Source: an uncultured bacterium (GTDB lineage: Bacteria > Cyanobacteriota > Vampirovibrionia > Gastranaerophilales > Gastranaerophilaceae). Taken from it: 7,556 nucleotides of DNA. Position numbers and translations under genes: made by a program. Below the pieces are notes generated by a model. The model made no database searches, was not told the origin of the DNA, and saw only the letters and a program-made list of their open reading frames with translations. Of the stretch, positions 1-6,695 are shown piece by piece; within the stretch, counting starts at the first letter, position 1, and every line of letters starts with the position of its first letter. The stretch spans positions 1-7,556 of the forward strand of contig CACYCU010000013.1 in the NCBI GenBank assembly GCA_902772945.1, in the 5' to 3' direction.

Positions 1-670
1 GATCGCCTTTATCAAAATTGATGTGAAGTTTCCCTGCATAATCGTTGTAGTGCATAGGTTTTTCTACGTATATATCTATTCCGTCCATAGCGTCAACTAT
101 TTCTTTAACTGCATTATCGTGAACCATTATGTATCTGTCGATATGAACTCCGAGTGTTTCTTCAATTGTTCTTTTTGTCATATCAATTCCGCCGATTGCG
201 TGTGCAGAATTGATTTTATTTACTCCATTGTTTCTCGGTAAATATACTTTACTGTCTCTTGGAATTGATATTGCATTTATGGATTTGTTTCTCGGGTCTA
301 TATTAACAAGTATTATTGTGTCTGTTCTTGTGCCAGTCCACAAATCTTTCGGATTTTCACTTGCATCTACACCCAGAAACAATATGTTTTGTCGTCTTAA
401 ACCAAACGGCAAAATAAAGTCCGCGTGTTCTTTGTTCTTGTTGCTTTCTGTTAGTTGTTTAAATATCTTAGTAATAACAGCATCTTCTCCGAACGTATTT
501 ACAAAAAATTCGTCATTACCTGTCAAAGCAAAAAAACCAAAAACAATTCCGACAATAACGATAAAAATACCTATCAAAACTTTTGCGAAAGAATTTTTTT
601 CTTCTTTTGTCTCTTTTACTCGTTTTATAAAAGCTGCTGTTCTTTCTTGTCGGGTTGTTTTATTAGTCAT
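1..670 (-). CDS. LytR-CpsA-Psr (LCP) family cell-wall polymer ligase, N-terminal 223 residues (C-terminus beyond left edge)
   Basis: This frame is open from an ATG at 670 to the window edge, so only 223 residues are visible. The protein has a short basic cytoplasmic N-terminus (residues 1-29), one membrane segment (about 30-50, VLIGIFIVIVGIVFGFFALT) and then an extracytoplasmic LCP domain from about 95. Recognisable LCP motifs are NILFLGVDAS (95-104), GTRTDTIILVNIDP (113-126), SIPRDS (135-140) and NKINSAHAIGG (151-161). They contain the conserved Arg and Asp residues that, in the family, bind the pyrophosphate of polyprenyl-linked glycans. LCP enzymes transfer undecaprenyl-phosphate-linked polymers such as teichoic acids, capsule or other wall glycans onto peptidoglycan; the polymer here cannot be told. 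The gene starts 12 bp after the mgtE stop, with an AAGGA Shine-Dalgarno in that gap, so it is probably co-transcribed with mgtE. Forward-strand open frames across this stretch are shadows of this gene. Confidence 0.92.
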   Translation of the reverse strand, partial: MTNKTTRQERTAAFIKRVKETKEEKNSFAKVLIGIFIVIVGIVFGFFALTGNDEFFVNTFGEDAVITKIFKQLTESNKNKEHADFILPFGLRRQNILFLGVDASENPKDLWTGTRTDTIILVNIDPRNKSINAISIPRDSKVYLPRNNGVNKINSAHAIGGIDMTKRTIEETLGVHIDRYIMVHDNAVKEIVDAMDGIDIYVEKPMHYNDYAGKLHINFDKGD

Positions 671-677
671 GATATAA

Positions 678-682
678 TCCTT
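678..682 (-). promoter_or_regulatory. Shine-Dalgarno of the LCP gene
   Basis: AAGGA follows the mgtE TAA stop (685..683) directly and sits 7 bases before the ATG at 670. It supports this start and independent ribosome loading on an mgtE-LCP bicistronic message. Confidence 0.75.
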
Positions 683-2053
683 TTAAATAACTTTAACTAA
701 ATATGTAGATACAAGTGTAAAATATATTGCCAATCCTAACACATCAATTGTTGTAGCAATCACAGGACCTGATGCTACAGCCGGATCAACTTTTATAGCT
801 TTTAGTGCAAACGGAGTAAATGTTCCGATAATTGTAGCCATTGTCATATTTATTGCCATTGCAAGTCCTACAATTGCACCTAATTCTATATTATGCTGCC
901 AGCCCCAAGTTACGCAAGTTACAAGTATTCCAAAGAAACTTCCAATAGCTAATCCAATGAAGGTTTCTCTAAGCAAATAGTGCATTGCCGAACTTAATGT
1001 AACCTGACCTGTTGACAAACCTCTTACCATAAGTGTAATACTTTGCGTTCCAATGTTTCCGCCCAAACCAGCCAACAATGGCATAAATATTGCGACAACA
1101 GGTAATATATCTATTGTATGATTAAAATGATTGCTGACATTTACAGCAATAAATTCTCCGATAAGCGTTATAAAAAGCCAAGGGGTTCTTGCTCTGATAG
1201 CATTAAATATATTACCGGAAAGAATTTCGTCTTCATCAACGACTTCGGTCGAAATACCTGAAGATTGATAGATTTCTTCGGTTGTTTCTTCTTCAAACAA
1301 ATCGTGAACGTCATCCCAAGTAATCATTCCCTTTAAACGGTTATAAAGGTCAACTACAGGAAGTGCGTTATATTGATATTTCATAAATTCATCAATTATG
1401 TAATCACTATAATCATCAACATGAAGTTTTACAATATCTGAAATCATTATATCTTCAACTTTTTGCATAATTGGTGATGTTAGAAGCTTTCTTAAAGAAA
1501 CAACACCTAAAAGGTGATTCTGTTTGTCTGTAACATATACATAATAAAGTTCCATATTGTCTTTTTCTGCTTTAATTCTGATGTGATTTAATACATCTTG
1601 AACACTCATGTCTGAATTTACCGTTAAAACAACAGGGTTCATAATACCGCCTGCGGTATTTTCGTTATATGTTAATAATTCTCTTACTTCTTCTGAAAAT
1701 TTATGAGGAAGTTTGTCTAAATATGTTTCACTCTCATCTTCCTCCATATCACCAAGGACGTCAGCAGCGGCGTCATGAGGTAATTGTGTCAAAATCTGAG
1801 ATGCCAAATTTTCATCTATATCACTCAATAGTTCAACTTGCATTTGAGGCGGCAAGTATTCCATTAAATCGGCAGCTTTTTCGACTTCAAGCAATTTAAA
1901 GCATCGGAGTCTTTCATCGGGTTTCAATTCCTGAAATATATCCGCTAAATCTGCAACGTGATACCCGTTCAGCTCTTCTTTGAGCTGATTTAGGGTTTCA
2001 TCATCCATTATTTCTCTTAATCTTTCAATAATGCTTTGAATGTTCATATTCAT
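683..2053 (-). CDS. mgtE: MgtE-family magnesium channel/transporter
   Basis: The 456-residue length is typical of full-length MgtE, an inner-membrane homodimeric Mg2+ channel gated by intracellular Mg2+. Domains in order are the helical MgtE N domain (about 30-135, with LPPQMQVELLSDID and LPHDAAADVLGDM repeats), a CBS pair (about 138-260), an amphipathic connecting helix (about 275-295) and a five-helix membrane domain (about 290-456). The membrane domain holds the signature GGNIGTQS (331-338) and DPAVASGPVIATTIDVLG (423-440). By my alignment from memory, Asp437 in the last helix is the pore aspartate (Asp432 in Thermus MgtE). The protein looks intact. Two starts are possible: Met1 (2053) or Met3 (2047). 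Neither has a Shine-Dalgarno, and a TATAAT lies exactly 6 bp before Met3, which favours a leaderless start there. It is transcribed divergently from argS across 68 bp and leads a likely operon with the LCP gene. Confidence 0.96.
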   Translation of the reverse strand: MNMNIQSIIERLREIMDDETLNQLKEELNGYHVADLADIFQELKPDERLRCFKLLEVEKAADLMEYLPPQMQVELLSDIDENLASQILTQLPHDAAADVLGDMEEDESETYLDKLPHKFSEEVRELLTYNENTAGGIMNPVVLTVNSDMSVQDVLNHIRIKAEKDNMELYYVYVTDKQNHLLGVVSLRKLLTSPIMQKVEDIMISDIVKLHVDDYSDYIIDEFMKYQYNALPVVDLYNRLKGMITWDDVHDLFEEETTEEIYQSSGISTEVVDEDEILSGNIFNAIRARTPWLFITLIGEFIAVNVSNHFNHTIDILPVVAIFMPLLAGLGGNIGTQSITLMVRGLSTGQVTLSSAMHYLLRETFIGLAIGSFFGILVTCVTWGWQHNIELGAIVGLAMAINMTMATIIGTFTPFALKAIKVDPAVASGPVIATTIDVLGLAIYFTLVSTYLVKVI

Positions 2054-2059
2054 ATTATA
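2054..2059 (-). promoter_or_regulatory. Predicted -10 box of mgtE
   Basis: On the minus strand a perfect TATAAT abuts the Met1 ATG. If it is the -10 box, transcription would begin near 2047, the A of the Met3 codon, giving a leaderless mRNA. No convincing -35 is found at 16-18 bp upstream. The box ends a 16-bp element, ATGTTTGTAATATAAT, nearly repeated in mirror orientation in front of argS. Confidence 0.5.
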
Positions 2060-2096
2060 TTACAAACATCATATATCTTGCATAATATGTTTGTAG

Positions 2097-2102
2097 TAGA
2101 AT
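2097..2102 (+). promoter_or_regulatory. Predicted -10 box of argS
   Basis: TAGAAT matches TATAAT at five of six positions and is preceded by TTTGTAG. No good -35 is present 16-18 bp upstream (TATCTT at the 17-bp position). Start of transcription would be near 2109, leaving a leader of about 13 bases that begins just before the Shine-Dalgarno. The same TAGAAT hexamer, with TTTG six bases before it, occurs upstream of radA. Confidence 0.45.
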
Positions 2103-2110
2103 AATCATAC

Positions 2111-2116
2111 AGGAGA
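2111..2116 (+). promoter_or_regulatory. Shine-Dalgarno of argS
   Basis: AGGAGA lies 5 bases before the ATG at 2122. It is the strongest ribosome binding site in the window and fixes the argS start. Confidence 0.85.
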
Positions 2117-2121
2117 GAATT

Positions 2122-3855
2122 ATGATAAAAGATTATTTTATAAACAGTATTGAGAATGCAATATTTGAAGCTATTAAAGAAGGCCAATTAGGGCAAATGC
2201 ATGAATATTCAAAAGGAACGCTTGCTGTTGAACGTCCGAAGAATTCTGAATTCGGAGATTTTGCCGTAAATGTATCTTCATTGGCCAGATTCGCCAAAAT
2301 AGCACCGCCTCAAATTGCAAATGCAATTTTAAAGTATGTAGAAAAACAAGATAATGAATACTCTGTTATTGGCGGATTTATAAATTTTAAAGCAGGAAAT
2401 AAACTTTTATCGGAGTTGGTTGAAGAAATATTTAAAAAAGATAAAAATTACGGAAAACCTGAAAATGTAAAAACCGAAAAAATAATACTTGAATACATTT
2501 CAGCTAATCCCACAGGCCCGTTTCACATAGGACATGGCAGATGGGCCGCTATGGGTTCGGTTTTGGCAAATCTTTTAAAATTTTATGGTCATGATGTGTA
2601 TCAAGAATTCTATATTAATGATGCAGGTTCTCAAATACAAAAATTAGGACGCTCTCTTGTAATAAGAGTAAAGCAGGAACTCGGAGAAAAAGTCGATTTC
2701 CCTGAAGATGAGGAAGAAAGAAAAAATTATTATCCGGGAGATTATTTAATTCCTGCTGCAAAAGATTTTTTAAAGAAATTTCCGGATACAAATCTTTCAA
2801 CTATTAAAGATATAGAGCTTTCAACTTTCTGTGATTTTGCAAAAGAATATGAAGAAAAAGTACAAAGAGATTTGTTAGATAAGTTGCGAGTTAAGTTTGA
2901 TAATTTTTATTCTGAATTAACTTTACATAATTCAGGAAAAGTCGCTCACTATGTTCAAAAGCTCGTCGATTCCGGAAAAATATATGAAAAAGACGGTGCT
3001 GTATGGTTCAAATCTTCTGATTACGGTGACGACCAAGATAGAGTAATTAAAAAAGTAGACGGATCAAATACGTACTTAACTGCAGATATCGCTTATCACG
3101 CTGACAAACTTGAAAGAGGTTTTGACAGAATGATTGATATTTGGGGTGCTGATCACCACGGATATGTAGCGAGAGTAAAAGCTTCACTAGAGGCTTTAGG
3201 ATATGATCCCGATAAACTTGAAATTTTATTGGGACAACTGGTAAATCTTGTAATTAACGGAAACGAAGTCAGAATGGGTAAACGTAAAAATATGGTTACT
3301 TTAGAAGATTTGGTTGATGAAGTCGGTGTTGATGCTACAAGATTTTGGATGTCAATGAGAAATATTGATACAACTTTGGATTTTGATATTGAACTTGCAA
3401 AAACTAATACGGATGAAAATCCGGTATTCTATGTTCAATATGCACATGCCAGAGCTTGTTCTATTTTAAGAAATGTAGTTGCCGAAAAAATAAATACTGA
3501 AACAGGCGAAAAAACTTTGGCTCCTATGAATGAAGATGAATTGTCAACTTTGTTAAATGATTTTGATTCATCAAAAGTATTGCCAACAATCGATACTGCT
3601 AAAAAGTTGATATTGAAACTTGAAGAATACAAATCAGTTATAAAAAATTCTGCAGAATCAAGACAAGTTTATACAATATGTCGTTATGTACAGGAACTTG
3701 CAAGCGAATTTCATTCATTCTACAATGCAAATCGCGTAATTTCCGAAGATAAGAAAATGATGCAGGCAAGAGTTTCTCTTGTTTGGGCTGTAAAGACAGT
3801 TTTGAGAAATGCTTTAGAAGATATATTAGCTGTTAGTGCACCTGAAAGAATGTAG
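2122..3855 (+). CDS. argS: Arginine--tRNA ligase (ArgRS)
   Basis: A 577-residue class I aminoacyl-tRNA synthetase that charges tRNA-Arg with arginine using ATP in the cytoplasm; the length is normal. The N-terminal additional domain that contacts the tRNA D-loop occupies about 1-90. The catalytic Rossmann fold starts near 120 with SANPTGPFHIGHGR (127-140), including the HIGH signature (135-138). Further ArgRS-typical stretches are YINDAGSQIQKLGRSL (164-179), LTADIAYHADKLERGFD (319-335) and WGADHHGYVARVKA (341-354). The KMSK loop reads MGKRK (385-389), a degenerate form; ArgRS enzymes often deviate at this loop, so activity is not in doubt. The C-terminal DALR-type helical anticodon-binding domain covers about 435-577 and ends in the family's usual APERM. 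The AGGAGA site supports the start. The gene converges on rqcH, with only 3 bp between stop codons and no terminator. Confidence 0.98.
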   Translation: MIKDYFINSIENAIFEAIKEGQLGQMHEYSKGTLAVERPKNSEFGDFAVNVSSLARFAKIAPPQIANAILKYVEKQDNEYSVIGGFINFKAGNKLLSELVEEIFKKDKNYGKPENVKTEKIILEYISANPTGPFHIGHGRWAAMGSVLANLLKFYGHDVYQEFYINDAGSQIQKLGRSLVIRVKQELGEKVDFPEDEEERKNYYPGDYLIPAAKDFLKKFPDTNLSTIKDIELSTFCDFAKEYEEKVQRDLLDKLRVKFDNFYSELTLHNSGKVAHYVQKLVDSGKIYEKDGAVWFKSSDYGDDQDRVIKKVDGSNTYLTADIAYHADKLERGFDRMIDIWGADHHGYVARVKASLEALGYDPDKLEILLGQLVNLVINGNEVRMGKRKNMVTLEDLVDEVGVDATRFWMSMRNIDTTLDFDIELAKTNTDENPVFYVQYAHARACSILRNVVAEKINTETGEKTLAPMNEDELSTLLNDFDSSKVLPTIDTAKKLILKLEEYKSVIKNSAESRQVYTICRYVQELASEFHSFYNANRVISEDKKMMQARVSLVWAVKTVLRNALEDILAVSAPERM

Positions 3856-3858
3856 CTG

Positions 3859-5259
3859 TTAAATTACAATTTCTTGTTCGTTTTTGTAAATAACATAACC
3901 CAAATTAGCCTTGGGCGGTTTTTTGATGAATTTTCTTTTGGTGTATATTACACCAACTTTGGATGATTTTGAGGCTTTTGAATATTCTTTTGCAAGTTCT
4001 GCACATTTTAGCAGAATTTCATCAGATGGGTTTGGACAACGTAAAAGGACATGAGAACCTGCACAATCTTTTGTATGAAACCAAAAATCTTCATCTTTAG
4101 ATAATTTAGAAACTATATAATCATTTTGTTTGTTATTTCTGCCGACATAGACTTTATATCCGTCAATTTCAAGTTCTAAAGGTTCAGTTGTCTTGTGTGA
4201 TTTTTTTTGAATTTTGTCAGGTTCTATCTCTAATCCTATTTCAGCAAGTTCTTCAATAGAATTTGCAATATCTATAGAATATAAAATTTGTTCCAGATAT
4301 GTTATATTATTTTTTAAATTTTCTGAAAGTTCAGTGAGTTTTAAAACAGAATTTTTACCTTTGTTATATAGCTTATAAAATTGGTTTGCATTATCTTTTA
4401 GTGTTTTTGTTTTATCAAGAGTGATTACTATGTTTTTTTCGTTTTCATAATCAAAAACTTTTATTGACTGGGAATAATCTTTAAAATTATATAAATTAGC
4501 CATTATAAGATCTCCGTAGAGTCTGTATTTATCAGAATCAAATTCTTTATCAAGTTTGTACTGCATTTTTGAAAGAGAATTTTTGTCTTTTTTTAGTTTT
4601 CTGTTTATTATTTGTTTGTATTTTTCTTTGGTAGAATGAATTTTTTCATCATAAATTATCTGAGCATAATAATTATCTATTTCAGAATTTGGTTTATCAG
4701 AAAATGTGTTTGATGTGCAGTACCACTTGGTTGGAGAATTTGGAGGGTAAGTATATGGCAGAGTTCCGGCGAGTTCGCGTTCTCTGCTTTTATCGGCTCC
4801 AACATTGTGAGCACAACCCAGTATGATATTTGTGTCATAGTTGTATAAAATTATGTTTGAATGTTTACCCATTAATTCTATTGCAAGGCAGAGATAAATT
4901 TTTTCAGAAATTTCATTGAAAGTTTCAATATATAACTCTAATATTCGTTCGTATTTTGGTTGATTAACTTTGCATATTACAGAATTTTCCAAATATTTTC
5001 TTAACAGCATACAAAACATTGGCGGTTTTGACGGTATTTCAATAAGTCTTTTTTCTTCGTTGCCTTTAGACATAAAGCAAACATGATAATATTGAGGATT
5101 TATGTTTAAGTAAAGTTTTTTAGTTTCCCCGGATTTTCTTATCGAAAATATAAAATCACGTCTTGTTGGCTGTTGAATTTTTTGAATTCTCGCCCCTGTT
5201 AAAAATTCGGAGTTTTCTTTAAGCCATTTATTTAAGGTTAAGCTATCAAATGAAATCAT
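3859..5259 (-). CDS. rqcH: NFACT-family ribosome quality-control factor RqcH (Rqc2 homologue), short form lacking the HhH module
   Basis: RqcH binds obstructed 50S subunits carrying peptidyl-tRNA and recruits tRNA-Ala to add C-terminal alanine tails that mark the nascent chain for degradation; older annotations call it fibronectin-binding protein A. NFACT-N spans about 1-175 (LTGARIQKIQQP, PSKPPMFCMLLRKYLENS, IELMGKHSNIILYN, GTLPYTYPP). A coiled-coil CC-M region spans about 205-345 (YRLYGDLIMANLYNF at 245-259, NANQFYKLYNKGK at 290-302, ITYLEQILYSI at 319-329). The NFACT-R domain is about 362-466 (DGYKVYVGRNNKQNDYI, DFWFHTKDCAGSHVLLR, KVGVIYTKRKFIKKPP). Length is 466 residues against roughly 550-590 usually; the missing part is between YPPNSP (171-176) and CC-M, where the helix-hairpin-helix domain normally sits. 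The conserved DR motif of NFACT-N reads ER (104-105). The gene is otherwise open and intact, so it is probably functional. It has no Shine-Dalgarno. Confidence 0.9.
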   Translation of the reverse strand: MISFDSLTLNKWLKENSEFLTGARIQKIQQPTRRDFIFSIRKSGETKKLYLNINPQYYHVCFMSKGNEEKRLIEIPSKPPMFCMLLRKYLENSVICKVNQPKYERILELYIETFNEISEKIYLCLAIELMGKHSNIILYNYDTNIILGCAHNVGADKSRERELAGTLPYTYPPNSPTKWYCTSNTFSDKPNSEIDNYYAQIIYDEKIHSTKEKYKQIINRKLKKDKNSLSKMQYKLDKEFDSDKYRLYGDLIMANLYNFKDYSQSIKVFDYENEKNIVITLDKTKTLKDNANQFYKLYNKGKNSVLKLTELSENLKNNITYLEQILYSIDIANSIEELAEIGLEIEPDKIQKKSHKTTEPLELEIDGYKVYVGRNNKQNDYIVSKLSKDEDFWFHTKDCAGSHVLLRCPNPSDEILLKCAELAKEYSKASKSSKVGVIYTKRKFIKKPPKANLGYVIYKNEQEIVI

Positions 5260-5265
5260 AAATTG

Positions 5266-5271
5266 ATTTTA
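5266..5271 (-). promoter_or_regulatory. Predicted -10 box of rqcH (leaderless geometry)
   Basis: On the minus strand TAAAAT (five of six to TATAAT) is followed by six bases, CAATTT, and then the ATG at 5259. The predicted transcription start falls on the ATG. No purine-rich ribosome binding site exists in this AT-only stretch and no clear -35 is seen. In DNA this AT-rich such a hexamer can occur by chance. Confidence 0.35.
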
Positions 5272-5287
5272 TAATAAAAAAATGTAA

Positions 5288-5311
5288 AAATCTTTTCAGA
5301 TATAAAGATTT
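5288..5311. repeat. 8-bp perfect inverted repeat in the rqcH/radA spacer
   Basis: AAATCTTT (5288-5295) and AAAGATTT (5304-5311) are perfect inverted copies separated by 8 bp. The dyad overlaps the predicted radA -35 and the -35/-10 spacer, the position of a typical repressor operator. It is not similar to LexA boxes I know (neither the CTG-N10-CAG nor the GAAC-N4-GTTC type). It lies upstream of both predicted transcription starts, so an RNA hairpin role is unlikely. Confidence 0.4.
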
Positions 5312-5321
5312 GATGTAGAAT
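5293..5321 (+). promoter_or_regulatory. Predicted radA promoter (leaderless geometry)
   Basis: TTTTCA (5293-5298, four of six to TTGACA) and TAGAAT (5316-5321, five of six to TATAAT) are separated by the ideal 17 bp. The six T residues after the -10 lead straight into the ATG at 5328, so the expected transcription start is the initiation codon itself. No Shine-Dalgarno is present. The stretch TTTGATGTAGAAT (5309-5321) matches the argS promoter's TTTGTAGTAGAAT (2090-2102) at 11 of 13 positions. Confidence 0.55.
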
Positions 5322-5327
5322 TTTTTT

Positions 5328-6695
5328 ATGGCAAAAGTTAAATCAAAATGGGTATGTACTGAATGCGGATATGAAACAGCAGGATATTTAGGGAAATGTC
5401 CGGAATGCGGTAGCTGGGGAAGTTTGGTTGAAGAAACTCAGTTTGTTTCTTCAAAAGATTCAAAAACGCAGGATGAATTTATAAATAGAGAAAAACCGGA
5501 ACTTTTAAAAGATATTCAAATTGGAGAAGAAGTTCGAGTTTCTACAAACATTTCAGAATTTGACAGGATATTAGGAGGGGGACTTGTCCAAGGGTCAATT
5601 ACCTTAATTGCAGGAGATCCCGGAATCGGTAAATCTACAATCTTGCTTCAAACAAGTGGTGAACTTTGTAAAAACAATAAAAAAGTTTTGTATATTTCTG
5701 CAGAAGAAAGTGCAAGTCAGCTAAAACTGAGAGCTCAGCGTCTTGATATAAATTCTGATAATCTTTATATATATCCTCAAACATCTTTAGAAAGCATAAA
5801 AGCGCAAATTGAGGAAACCTTGCCTGATGTTGTTGTGGTAGATAGTATTCAAGCTATATATTCACAAAATATTTCTTCATCAGCAGGAAGTGTTTCTCAA
5901 ATTCGAGAATGCTGTAATATACTGATGCAAATAGCAAAATCAAAAAATATAACAGTTCTTGTCATAGGTCATGTGACAAAAGACGGAAGCATAGCAGGTC
6001 CAAAAGTTTTGGAACACATGGTTGATACTGTTATATATTTTGAAGGTGACAAGTATAAATCGTACAGAATGCTTCGTTCTATGAAAAACAGGTTTGGAAA
6101 TACATCAGAAGTTGGTATTTTTGAGATGCATTCAAACGGGTTGCAGGAAGTAAAAAACCCAAATGAGCTGTTTTTGAATGAACGCTCTCAAGTTGCAGTT
6201 CCGGGGAGTGCGATAATTGTGACAAACGAAGGAACACGTCCTCTATTAGTTGAAATACAGGCTTTGGTCGGAACTACACCCTATCCAAGTCCAAGACGAG
6301 TTACAAATGGGGTTGATACAAGCAGGGTTCTGCAAATTCTTGCTGTACTGGAAAAAAGGGTTGGACTGAATCTTTCAAAACAGGATGTTTATGTAAATGT
6401 AACAGGCGGAATTGATGTTTCAGAACCGGCAGCAGATTTAGGGATAGCACTTGCAGTTGCAACTTGTGCAAGAGATGTAGTTGTCGATCCTCAAACTGTT
6501 ATTATTGGCGAAATTGGTCTTTCCGGAGAAATTCATCCCGTAAACAATATTGAAAAGAGGTTAAATGAAGCTGTGACATCAGGATTTAAAAAAGCAATTA
6601 TTCCTTTTGCTAATAAAATTGATTATGAAAAAATCGATATTGTTCCTGTAAAAAGGCTTATTGATGCTATATCAGCTTGTGTGTCAAAGGTTTAG
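5328..6695 (+). CDS. radA: DNA repair protein RadA (Sms), branch-migration ATPase
   Basis: RadA is a RecA-like hexameric ATPase that drives branch migration and extends D-loops during homologous recombination and fork repair. The 455-residue length is normal. An N-terminal zinc finger uses Cys10, Cys13, Cys24 and Cys27 (CTECG and CPECG). The RecA-fold core follows, with Walker A GDPGIGKST (96-104), EESASQLKLRAQRL (126-139), Walker B VVVVDSIQ (168-175, Asp172) and the RadA-specific KNRFG motif (253-257). The C-terminal Lon-protease-like domain (about 285-455, with GGIDVSEPAADLGIALA at 360-376) lacks the Lon Ser-Lys catalytic pair, as is normal for RadA, where it is a scaffold. It is transcribed divergently from rqcH across 68 bp. 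Its TAG stop overlaps by 2 bp the TAA of the convergent 107-codon gene. The start is fixed by the zinc-finger N-terminus and the -10 placement, since no Shine-Dalgarno is visible. Confidence 0.98.
   Translation: MAKVKSKWVCTECGYETAGYLGKCPECGSWGSLVEETQFVSSKDSKTQDEFINREKPELLKDIQIGEEVRVSTNISEFDRILGGGLVQGSITLIAGDPGIGKSTILLQTSGELCKNNKKVLYISAEESASQLKLRAQRLDINSDNLYIYPQTSLESIKAQIEETLPDVVVVDSIQAIYSQNISSSAGSVSQIRECCNILMQIAKSKNITVLVIGHVTKDGSIAGPKVLEHMVDTVIYFEGDKYKSYRMLRSMKNRFGNTSEVGIFEMHSNGLQEVKNPNELFLNERSQVAVPGSAIIVTNEGTRPLLVEIQALVGTTPYPSPRRVTNGVDTSRVLQILAVLEKRVGLNLSKQDVYVNVTGGIDVSEPAADLGIALAVATCARDVVVDPQTVIIGEIGLSGEIHPVNNIEKRLNEAVTSGFKKAIIPFANKIDYEKIDIVPVKRLIDAISACVSKV

Larger units (their letters stand above)
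2054..2102. repeat. Imperfect 16-bp inverted repeat spanning the divergent mgtE/argS promoters
   Basis: The arms are 2054-2069 and 2087-2102, separated by 17 bp. Read on its own transcribed strand, the mgtE arm is ATGTTTGTAATATAAT and the argS arm is ATGTTTGTAGTAGAAT, identical at 14 of 16 positions. The outer ends are the two predicted -10 boxes. The inner 9 bp, TACAAACAT (2061-2069) and ATGTTTGTA (2087-2095), form a perfect dyad. The element could be a pair of promoters of the same class, an operator for a dimeric regulator covering both, or both. It belongs to neither leader RNA, so an RNA hairpin role is unlikely. Confidence 0.65.

Noticed and set aside
23..700. Three overlapping forward-strand open frames (72, 155 and 81 codons)
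   Set aside because: They lie opposite the LCP gene, which shows strong family motifs over the whole stretch, have no ribosome binding sites, and translate to low-complexity Phe/Ser/Ile-rich sequence.
2054..2121. Possible Mg2+ riboswitch or T-box in the mgtE/argS spacer
   Set aside because: The spacer is only 68 bp and shared by both genes. M-box and T-box leaders are much longer, and the predicted leaders here are zero and about 13 bases.
3274..3288. ArgRS KMSK loop reading MGKRK, possible inactivation
   Set aside because: ArgRS enzymes commonly have a degenerate KMSK loop, and the rest of the active site, including HIGH, is intact.
2054..5327. Both divergent spacers (mgtE/argS and rqcH/radA) are exactly 68 bp
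   Set aside because: Apart from the promoter core they share no extended similarity, so the equal length is most likely coincidence.
5321..5327. Run of seven T residues before the radA ATG as a terminator tail
   Set aside because: There is no GC-rich hairpin before it; the only dyad nearby is AT-rich, overlaps the promoter and is separated from the run by the -10 box.
6405..6455. RadA Lon-like domain without the Ser-Lys protease dyad
   Set aside because: Loss of the protease residues is normal in RadA, where the domain is structural.
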